DNA of 64,000 nucleotides from Flectonema sp. DT1601 (taxonomy: Eukaryota > Euglenozoa > Diplonemea > Diplonemida > Diplonemidae). Both the position numbers and the translations under genes were made by a program. The stretch is from NCBI GenBank assembly GCA_964019425.1, contig OZ025829.1:372001-436000 (forward strand), written 5' to 3'. The notes under the pieces are model-generated. The model was not told where the DNA came from. It did no database searches and worked only from the letters and a program-made list of their open reading frames with translations. Shown piece by piece: positions 56,327 to 64,000 of this stretch (its first letter is position 1; each line of letters begins with the position of its first letter).

Positions 56327-58022
56327 TCTTGGTCACCGATTGCGCGATCTATGTACTACTCGCCCTGATCTCCTTAAGCGTTTTGAAGTGGAAGCCACAG
56401 ATGAACTACTGAACTCTTTGAATAAATTACAAGTCCAAGGCCAGTGGAAGGAGTGGTCTAAATGTATGATAAACGACTTCACCTGGAATAAGGTACTTAG
56501 GGAGGGAAATCCTGCCTATATCTCATTTCAACTGAAAGCGGTTACAAACACCCTCCCCTCACAAGATAATTTAAAGAGGTGGTACATCACCAATGTGGAC
56601 CAAAATTGTGTATTGTGTGGCAAAGTGAATCCTACCCTCAGGCATGTCTTAACAGGCTGTCCTGTCTCTTTAACACAAGGGAGGTTCACGTGGCGTCACG
56701 ACAGCGTTCTAAAACGCATTGTTATCTTCTTGGACGAGTTGATAAAAAAAGCCAACAAAAGAAAAGAAAACCTCCCGCCTCCCTCTCAAACTTTTTTAAA
56801 AACAGGGGAAAGAAACCCCTAGAAAGAATTTCTAAAGAGACAGGCGAACTTTCACTAGCGAATGATTGGGTCATCCTCGACGATGTCGGTGATAACCGCC
56901 TAATTGTTCCTCTTGAAGTGTGCCATGTCTCGTCCTCTCTAAGACCAGACATTTTTATTTATTCTTTTTTTGCGAAAAGAGCACTGATTCTGGAGCTGAC
57001 GTGTTCAAATGAAGATCGTTTCGAAACCTCTCATGTCTTAAAAGAAAAGAAATACTTAAAGCTAAGAGACTCGATCATCGCAAATGGCTTCGACTGTAAC
57101 ATCTTTACTATTGAAGTTGGCGTACGAGGAAACATCTGCATGGACCAGCTGAACATCTGGACACGTCACATCGGTTCACCTTTAGCACCGACTAAAGCTT
57201 TATTTTGTGAATGCACCAGAATCGTCAGACAGTGCTCATATGTTCTGTTCCAGACGAGGAACCTCCCCACGTGGCATTCAAGACCACTAATGCGCAGCAT
57301 TAAAGAAGAACCTGCCACTTCAAGTTTTATAAAAGATGGTAAAGAAATCTTCCCTGGAAGATGTCAAAATTCACAAAGTAACAAAACTGAACTAGAGATA
57401 CCCGTCCATACTCGCTTCGCTCGTGCAAAGTTGTTTATTTTTTGTTTTTCTGAATTAAATCAAAATGACTACCATGGCTAGGTTATAGTGAGTATGGGGC
57501 TAATTTCAAGTTTCCCATTTTCATCTTTCTGAACAACTTTATCAAGTCACCCCTTAGGCTTTTTTGGCCTTTAAACTCTTGAGGCATCTTTTCTGTTGTT
57601 CTTCTCTCTGTTAATTTTAATTCTTTTTGTTTATACCTCAGCTTTTAAAAATCCCACAGTAGCCCCCAGTTTCCTTGGAACCCAAAAAATCCCCAATACC
57701 GGTAATAATATGGAAAAACGATCGAAAAGCTCACCATTGAAAGATCGTGGCTTGAGAAATTTTTTATCTGGCAAACTTGTTATGCATCGGCTCTTTCTAT
57801 TCTACTTATTGCCAAAGGTTCTTCCTCCCCGGCCCCTTCTTTTTTGCTAGATGAGGATGAGCTCACTGGACTCTCCTTATCCTTCTCTTCTCTTTCTTCC
57901 TTTTCTTTCCAGACTCCCCCACCTGAACTCATATCAACTGGATCGCAAACACTTTCTGCTGATTTTGCTGTGGCGATAAGAAGTCAATCCGACGTTGGTT
58001 CTCAAACACCCCCCTTGTACAA
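56327..58022 (+). pseudogene. LINE copy L5, plus strand, interrupted
   Basis: A diverged copy of the same LINE in the opposite orientation, starting in the linker (LGHRLRDL) and covering the CCHC knuckle and endonuclease. A one-base loss near 56813 (ERNP then stop) changes frame relative to L1/L2. A roughly 324-bp foreign segment interrupts it at 57392-57715, after which it resumes (TIEKLTIERS region, then LLDEDELTGLSLSFSS) and stops matching at about 58022. It is older than L1/L2 and outside the duplicated block. Confidence 0.8.
57392..57715. other. Insertion of unknown type in LINE L5
   Basis: L1/L2 read straight across this site, so the 324 bp are an insertion. It starts CTAGAGATACCCGTCCATAC with the palindromic GCTTCGC and ends near GGTAATAATATGG. 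The duplication at its edges, if any, is only A residues. No coding frame over 50 codons fits it, and no other copy is in the window. Confidence 0.55.
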
Positions 58023-58040
58023 TAAAAACTGACAACAAAG

Positions 58041-61000
58041 TTGGAAGATTTGTTATGTGATCGCGCAAATGATAGTTCAACGATCGAAGCAACAACCGAA
58101 TTGTGTGAACCATCGACATGTAAGTGTCATTCATTCATTAAGAAAGAATTTCAAGAAGACGAAACACATGTGATGACACATTCATCTAAATTAAACATCT
58201 CGAATAGACTTCGAACACTTCTATCGAAAGGAGCAAGATATCGACTCTTTGAAGACCCGAGAAGCATATCACAGGAAATAATGAATTCGATTGACGATTA
58301 TATCATTCAGTATTTTATGGATGAAAAATTTACTCCGCTGAGTAAATTCCTAAAGAATGCCATTAAAAAACAAATCGGGAAACTTCCACAAATTGACATT
58401 GTAGATGAATTCAAACAAGTCGAAAAAGAAGTCAAGAAACTCAGAGAGCACCTTGTATTTACTAATATTGACAAAACAACTCACGATATTGCTGTATGTT
58501 GTAAGAAGTATTATACGCACAAGTTGAGTGAACAAGTCAACAACAACTCTGTTTATCTTACAATTCCGGAAGAACAGAGAGAACCCATAATGAAGAACAT
58601 TGAAAGCATCAACAAAAAACATAAGTTTCGACATACCGATAACTTACCATACTTATATGGTAATCCAAAGATGCACAAGGTTCCACCTAAATTCAGATTC
58701 ATAGCTGGCACGTCTAACAAAACAATGGAAGTTCGGTACATTAACTCCAGAATTTCACTGGCACCTTTTTCTGCAACCACAGACATGGCTACAGAATTCT
58801 CTGGTATCATGAAAACATTTATGTCTATAGTTAAAAAAGTTGAAACAGAGAAATCTGATACAACAGGAGTCAGAAAATACTTCATTGTGGATAATGTTGA
58901 TGAAGTTGCTCAGTACATTAAAAGTAACTACTCCTCTCTTCAAGAAATGAGAGTTAGCACTTTTGACTTCTCAGATATGTACACCAACTTACCACATACA
59001 AAAATTAAAGCTGTTATTAATACATTAGTCGAAGAATACATTGGAGACAATTTGATAGTTAGAGATAAACGAAGTCGAATTGGTAAAGATTTCTACTTGG
59101 CAAACGAATTTAACGAAGATGTGCAAGTTGCTTACAACATAGAGGAGATCAAGGAACTACTGAATGTAATACTATCTAATTCTTATATTAAAAATGGTGA
59201 CCATATGTTAAGGCAATGTCATGGTATTCCAATGGGTTCTCAATGCTCTCCTCACATTGCTAATCTGTACTGCTTTGGTATCGAAAAGAACTGGATTGAC
59301 AACATCATCCATAGCAATGGTTTAAGTATTGCTAATGACAGGATAATCTTCAGATATATTGATGACTTTCTAATCTTTAGTAAGAATGAACCTACTCCAC
59401 CTCCGCAAGCTGAATATCAAATGTCATACACAGATACGTCACTTGGACGCAATGACATAGTTTTCCTAGGAATGAGAGTAAGATTTGAAGAAAGACCAAG
59501 AGGACATCCATTCATTCGTCTGTCAATTTGGGACAAAGAAAATCTGTTCAATTTTCAACCCATCAAATACACAAGCTCGACATCAAACGCACCAAGAAGC
59601 CTTGGTCCGGGCATATTGAAAGGAGCCTTGTACAGAGCAGCAACCAATATCAACAATGACTTCGACTTATACTTGGAAATCGAAAAGGTGATTTACAGGC
59701 TACGCAGCCGAGGGTACTCGAAGAAGAGCCTCTTCCCACAATACAAAGATTTCATTCTTAGTACATACTGGGATTTTCCGAAACAGAGAGATAACCTCCA
59801 GCAATTCTTTTTCAAGACAAATTGGAGATATGACAAGGAACTACCCGTCACCTCTGAGAAGAAAACAATCCAACAGTACTACAAACTGAATGGACGAGAT
59901 GACATTTATAACATGTTACTCGATAAGAACGTTGGGTATGCAAAACTCAAAAAATGTAATAACACCATGGTTACTGCATTCCGGATTGCAAGTCACTCAA
60001 TCACTAACAATCCAGATCAATGTCTAATATGTTCCACCGCAATAAACAAGAACACTGAGACACAGATTGATGCTTTGGATATTAAATATCGCAATGGGAT
60101 ATTTAAAGTAACCAAATTTTGCAAAGACTTCGACAAAATACTACCTGTTAACATCAGTATTCTATCATACGACCAGGGTAAGACAACCCGTGAAATAATT
60201 AACAAACATGTGAATCACGAATGTCACATGGTTGTTGGTCGTACTAATGGAGGTTATTACTTTCCAATTACAAGTAAATATACGGAAAGTAATATTCAAA
60301 AAATCTTCCTCAAGGTTGACACGCCTGGAAAATCGGCGGAAGTTACAACAGAAGGGAAGTCAACTCCTAACACATCAGATACTGATGTAGTTATGACAGA
60401 CAACACCACAGAAACGCAAGAAGATGAAACGGAAAAATCTCAAACTGAAAAACCGGTTATGAAGAATGATAGAGATCCTGAATGGGATATCTCGATCGAT
60501 AAAAGGTTTCCTATTTCTATGCACACTAAACCAGCTGAAGGCCTTAACAGCGGTGAGTGTGGCTGGGCCACCATTAATTTTATGGCTGATTATCTGAACA
60601 TCGAGAGAATTCAGATATCTAAAGTCTTTAAGATTCAAGATGAGTTGGCAACACAAGAAATGAAGTGGTTAGGATTGGTTGAAATGTTCCAATTCAATCC
60701 TGATGGATGGTTTCACCAATTAGTCATATATGAGACAATTAAGATTCATCTGTCCTTAGAAATACACCATTGTACCAGCGCAGAAGATTTAGATAAAGTC
60801 AACAATATACTCAAAGAACAAAACCTAAAACGCTTTCCATTCGTTATAATTACACGTAGATTAGCATACACTCACTATATCTTATTTATCGGAAAAGATA
60901 CAGAGTATACAGGATATGATATCATTCAACACACTCCAAGTTATGAAACGTGGAATGACATTGCCAGGATATATCCTTTGGAAACATTTGACTATCACTT

Positions 61001-63872
61001 CGCATTCTGCCCTACAAAAAACAATCCTATGGAGAAACTCCAATTTCCGAACCTCGATTATCCAACAATGGAGCCCCACATGGAAAACAAACAAGAGAAA
61101 GATACTCTTAGTCAAAAGACGAATGATAACGATGACACAGCACTGTTATACGAGATGTTACAGAAATTTGAAGAGGATGATATCTCTACAACAGCTAAAG
61201 CCGCAGATCCATTGGATTTGAGATCTTCGAATGAAAATACTACTCATAAGGAAGTCATTCAAGAACCAAAGAAAGTCATTCAAGAACCGAAGGAAGTCAT
61301 TCAAGAACCAAAGGAAGTCATTCAAGATCCAAAGGAAGTCATTCAAGATCCAAAGGAAGTCATTCAAGATCCAAAGAAAGTCATTCAAGATCCAAAGGAA
61401 GTCATTCAAGAACCAAAGGAAGTCACTCAAGATCCAAAGGTAGTCACTCAAGATCCAAAGAAAGTCATTCAAGATCCAAAGGAAGTCATTCAAGATCCAA
61501 AGGAAGTCATTCAAAATCCAGAGATAGATACACACCTAGATCCAAAAATAGGTCAGCAAGATGTGGATTTGGACGATAAGGAAGCAATAGTTGTTGCTAA
61601 CAAGGCTTCTAAACCCAATACTCACTTCGACATCACTGATTACATAACTTCTGAAGATCAAAAGTCAAATGATTTTGTAAGTGGAACCACAAAGCTCACT
61701 AAGTTTCCCAATCATATCTTGAACACCAATCAGAATACTAACTTATGTCATATGGAATATGCTACACCAAATACCGATGTACATATGGAATCACCAATGA
61801 CCATTATTCTAACTGGTCCACTTTATAATACGGATACACAATTTAATTACGAAAATACAACACTTATAATTGCAACACCGCAGATTATACCAACCATCCC
61901 AAACTTTCATAACCTATATCACAGCTCATCTGGGTGTCAAATCATGGCGGTATCACCTCCGAGAATATACAAAGTAAATACAATTGCTGCCATCTCACCC
62001 CCACAAGTCTATCACAACGGGGACAGCATTGTTGCCATCTCACCGCCAACTATCCATGATACTAAGAGTCCAACAGATGTTACTTCACCAACTCGGATGG
62101 ATATTGATATTGACACGGTGATTGCCGTCAATAACAGAAGTCTATATGATATTGACATCATCCCACCACCACATGTGGATACTCTTATAAGTACCAAGAA
62201 AAAGAGTAACGACTCAATTCATAAAACTTGCCTTACCGATGTCGATAACAATAGCTACAACGAGATATCACCACCACAAACGGATGTACATATGTTGATC
62301 AATAACAATGATCTCAACGTAATTGAGCCTATTGCACCACCACATACGGGTGTTCATACGGTAATTAACAACAACAGTCTCGAGACATTCGGGTATATTT
62401 CACCACCGCAGACTGGTATTCATATGCCTATAGTTATCGACAACAACAGTATCAACGCAAACGAACTTGCTTCACCACCACAAACTAATGTTCATATGGA
62501 GGTCAGAAACAATAGTCTCATTGCGACTGAGGCTATATCACCACCGTGTTTAGAAACACCTGAACATCGACATGTGTTTGAAACACCGGTAAAACAAAAG
62601 TCGGGAGGCAAAATCAAAACTCCGACAACCAACAAGATTGTCCCACAAGAACCACTAACTTGTTGGAATGGACACAATCGGGAGCTTATTTATGATTTAG
62701 CAATGAATAGGCAACCTAACAAGATTGTTACAACATACACTGCACCATCGTTAAAAGTTACAACTCCGAAAACAGCAGCACGAAATAACACTGTTGTCAT
62801 AGACACAGAAGATAGTATGAACCCCGTAACTTCAATGCCGGAAAGTTTAAGTGATGCCCTTGAACCTTGTTCAAAACGTAACAAAAAGTCCAATATACTG
62901 TCTCATAAACATGCTATGAAGCAATCCAAAAAGAAAGCTTTCAATAATGGATCTCACGAGTCAATTATCCCTAAAACTAAAGTCATTACGCAATCACATA
63001 CGCAGATTAAGGATAAAACATCGGAACCTATCAATGAAGAATCTAGTAAGATACTTCCCCAACTTAAAGATGAAACCAGAAGTAAGAAAGATGAGACATC
63101 GTCGCATGTTGAACTAGAAAAGGCAACAGAAGTTAATACAATAGTTGAGAACTCAATGACCGACGTGCCAACGACAACATCCTCGTCAGAACCATCCTAC
63201 AAAGATACAACGCATATCAAGAGGAAATGTAAATATTGCTTCAAGACTAAAAAATCAATTATTGATCATGTCCACATATGCGCAATATTCAGAGCCTCAA
63301 AGGACTTTCCATATTACATGGATCATGATAATACAACGTATGAAGTTAACAACAGTGATGGCTCCAACAAGATCACAATGGTCATCAAGGAGAAGAAGAA
63401 ATTAAACATGCGGTCTATCAAAAGAGGTACAAAACTAGTAACACAAATTCTTGAGAAAGAGGATAGTACACTAACTACACCAAAAAGAGATACCCGCAAA
63501 AGATTAAATTCTGAAAGTCCGATTCCAATAATCGAATTTAATGGATACATGGACAAGGACAAGAGAAAAAAGTTAGAGAATAAGAACGGATCTAAAAGTA
63601 AACGCAAGATCAAAGTTGAGGTTAATAAGATGCTAGTCGCTTCAACAAAAAAGAAGGAGAAGTCGAAATATACAAAGAGATTAAATTCTGAAAGTCCTAT
63701 GCAGCCGCTACTAAGAAAAGATGTACGAAAGAAACGAGCCAAACAAGAAGATATCAACACACCTAAAAGTGAAGATAAAGAGAACGTTACGAACATCTTA
63801 GATACTCCTTCGACTCCTGCTTTACATGATTTTGAAGATGTATCAGAGTATGCATCAGAGCTTGATAATTAA
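58041..63872 (+). CDS. Giant Penelope-like RT with Josephin-like cysteine protease domain
   Basis: One uninterrupted frame. The in-frame stop is at 58023 and the first ATG at 58173 (1899 residues); 58041 is a TTG, so either translation starts at 58173 or the 5' end is missing. Numbering here is from 58041. RT core about 55-600: NIDKTTHDIAVCCKKYY, YGNPKMHK, FDFSDMYTN (D309), HGIPMGSQCSP and RYIDDFLIF (D441, D442). These are Penelope-like motifs; no GIY-YIG endonuclease is seen. Residues 825-985 resemble Josephin: GECGWATINF (C840), NPDGWFHQLVI and THYILFIGKD (H945). Then 13 copies of EVIQDPK (nt 61251-61523), a longer SPPQT.VHM repeat (61950-62550), a zinc finger CKYCFKTKKSIIDHVHIC (from residue 1730) and a basic tail with KRLNSESP twice. 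Likely a nuclear retroelement protein that can also trim ubiquitin; the latter is inference. Confidence 0.8.
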   Translation: MEDLLCDRANDSSTIEATTELCEPSTCKCHSFIKKEFQEDETHVMTHSSKLNISNRLRTLLSKGARYRLFEDPRSISQEIMNSIDDYIIQYFMDEKFTPLSKFLKNAIKKQIGKLPQIDIVDEFKQVEKEVKKLREHLVFTNIDKTTHDIAVCCKKYYTHKLSEQVNNNSVYLTIPEEQREPIMKNIESINKKHKFRHTDNLPYLYGNPKMHKVPPKFRFIAGTSNKTMEVRYINSRISLAPFSATTDMATEFSGIMKTFMSIVKKVETEKSDTTGVRKYFIVDNVDEVAQYIKSNYSSLQEMRVSTFDFSDMYTNLPHTKIKAVINTLVEEYIGDNLIVRDKRSRIGKDFYLANEFNEDVQVAYNIEEIKELLNVILSNSYIKNGDHMLRQCHGIPMGSQCSPHIANLYCFGIEKNWIDNIIHSNGLSIANDRIIFRYIDDFLIFSKNEPTPPPQAEYQMSYTDTSLGRNDIVFLGMRVRFEERPRGHPFIRLSIWDKENLFNFQPIKYTSSTSNAPRSLGPGILKGALYRAATNINNDFDLYLEIEKVIYRLRSRGYSKKSLFPQYKDFILSTYWDFPKQRDNLQQFFFKTNWRYDKELPVTSEKKTIQQYYKLNGRDDIYNMLLDKNVGYAKLKKCNNTMVTAFRIASHSITNNPDQCLICSTAINKNTETQIDALDIKYRNGIFKVTKFCKDFDKILPVNISILSYDQGKTTREIINKHVNHECHMVVGRTNGGYYFPITSKYTESNIQKIFLKVDTPGKSAEVTTEGKSTPNTSDTDVVMTDNTTETQEDETEKSQTEKPVMKNDRDPEWDISIDKRFPISMHTKPAEGLNSGECGWATINFMADYLNIERIQISKVFKIQDELATQEMKWLGLVEMFQFNPDGWFHQLVIYETIKIHLSLEIHHCTSAEDLDKVNNILKEQNLKRFPFVIITRRLAYTHYILFIGKDTEYTGYDIIQHTPSYETWNDIARIYPLETFDYHFAFCPTKNNPMEKLQFPNLDYPTMEPHMENKQEKDTLSQKTNDNDDTALLYEMLQKFEEDDISTTAKAADPLDLRSSNENTTHKEVIQEPKKVIQEPKEVIQEPKEVIQDPKEVIQDPKEVIQDPKKVIQDPKEVIQEPKEVTQDPKVVTQDPKKVIQDPKEVIQDPKEVIQNPEIDTHLDPKIGQQDVDLDDKEAIVVANKASKPNTHFDITDYITSEDQKSNDFVSGTTKLTKFPNHILNTNQNTNLCHMEYATPNTDVHMESPMTIILTGPLYNTDTQFNYENTTLIIATPQIIPTIPNFHNLYHSSSGCQIMAVSPPRIYKVNTIAAISPPQVYHNGDSIVAISPPTIHDTKSPTDVTSPTRMDIDIDTVIAVNNRSLYDIDIIPPPHVDTLISTKKKSNDSIHKTCLTDVDNNSYNEISPPQTDVHMLINNNDLNVIEPIAPPHTGVHTVINNNSLETFGYISPPQTGIHMPIVIDNNSINANELASPPQTNVHMEVRNNSLIATEAISPPCLETPEHRHVFETPVKQKSGGKIKTPTTNKIVPQEPLTCWNGHNRELIYDLAMNRQPNKIVTTYTAPSLKVTTPKTAARNNTVVIDTEDSMNPVTSMPESLSDALEPCSKRNKKSNILSHKHAMKQSKKKAFNNGSHESIIPKTKVITQSHTQIKDKTSEPINEESSKILPQLKDETRSKKDETSSHVELEKATEVNTIVENSMTDVPTTTSSSEPSYKDTTHIKRKCKYCFKTKKSIIDHVHICAIFRASKDFPYYMDHDNTTYEVNNSDGSNKITMVIKEKKKLNMRSIKRGTKLVTQILEKEDSTLTTPKRDTRKRLNSESPIPIIEFNGYMDKDKRKKLENKNGSKSKRKIKVEVNKMLVASTKKKEKSKYTKRLNSESPMQPLLRKDVRKKRAKQEDINTPKSEDKENVTNILDTPSTPALHDFEDVSEYASELDN
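61251..61523 (+). repeat. 21-bp coding minisatellite, 13 copies
   Basis: GAAGTCATTCAAGATCCAAAG repeated in frame encodes EVIQ(D/E)PK thirteen times. Variation is mostly between D and E, and K and E, so charge pattern is kept. It lies between the Josephin-like domain and the zinc finger, probably a flexible spacer. Confidence 0.9.
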
Positions 63873-63884
63873 TCATCTTATACT

Positions 63885-63979
63885 TTCTACATTTATTGTA
63901 GAAGAGTGCTCAAGAACAAACCTGTTTGTATATAGTGTGTAATTTAGCAATCCTTTAAAACGGATAACAAACATGTTTG
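63885..63979. terminator. Hairpins just downstream of the giant RT frame
   Basis: TTCTACA/TGTAGAA with loop TTTAT at 63885-63903, starting 12 bp after the stop; ACAAAC/GTTTGT with loop CT at 63916-63929; and CAAACATGTTTG, a perfect palindrome, at 63968-63979. They may be RNA 3'-end structure recognised by the RT or by processing factors. Class assigned by position only. Confidence 0.4.
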
Positions 63980-64000
63980 AGAAAGAATGCCAGGGAGTGC

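Noticed and set aside
58041-58172. Start of the giant RT at 58041
   Set aside because: The codon there is TTG; the first in-frame ATG is at 58173, so 58041 is only the edge of the open frame.
61158-61535. Minus-strand 125-codon frame of LWILNDF repeats
   Set aside because: It is the shadow of the 21-bp coding minisatellite on the plus strand.
63873-64000. Hammerhead ribozyme as found in Penelope-like element ends
   Set aside because: No CTGATGA core paired with GAAA was found on either strand in the visible 128 bp.

Overview
This is nuclear DNA from a eukaryote, dominated by mobile elements and repeats. Long A/T homopolymers, eukaryotic retroelements (a LINE with a restriction-like endonuclease, a Penelope-like RT, a tyrosine-recombinase retroelement) and a piggyBac remnant all exclude a prokaryote. 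The lineage is not settled. The order gag, recombinase, RT, RNase H resembles the VIPER/TATE group of kinetoplastids, and the intronless F5/8C plus seven-helix protein with a Pro-Thr-rich linker looks protist-like. The LINE, the Penelope-like RT family and a small inverted-repeat element are types I associate with aquatic invertebrates.

Layout. 1-4200 has no convincing gene. 4211-6715 (minus) is the best single-copy host gene, a surface membrane protein. 7080-9130 holds short repeats, covarying hairpins and a frame-disturbed unrecognised gene region. 9266-11450 holds copies of a roughly 0.5-1 kb hairpin-rich dispersed repeat (here R5/R7). 11554-55230 is one fossil tyrosine-recombinase retroelement whose ends share a 20-bp repeat. 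It is split by a 1.6 kb insertion and a 39 kb insertion. The 39 kb block is a mosaic of tandem hairpin arrays (R1, R3), their mobile head sequence (R2), a GGTATCTC-bearing repeat (R6), two near-identical LINE copies plus fragments, three copies of a 771-bp inverted-repeat transposon, a small MITE and a decayed piggyBac element. Much of it is present two or three times as multi-kilobase duplications. 55283-56310 is more R2/R5/R7 in reverse. 56327-58022 is a further LINE copy with its own insertion. 58041-63872 is a huge intact reading frame: a Penelope-like reverse transcriptase fused to a Josephin-like cysteine protease domain, repeats and a zinc finger.

The most unusual signal is that the unrelated-looking repeats (R1, R2, R3, R5, R6) are chains of short perfect hairpins separated by A or T tracts. 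Between families the same hairpin recurs with its loop kept and its stem pairs changed on both sides (compensatory changes). A separate trio of hairpins at 7368-7458 does the same. One copy, 13528-14434, is flanked by a 6-bp duplication, so R2 head plus R1 array behaves as one inserted unit. Together these suggest a family of insertions kept as folded nucleic acid that I do not recognise as a described class.
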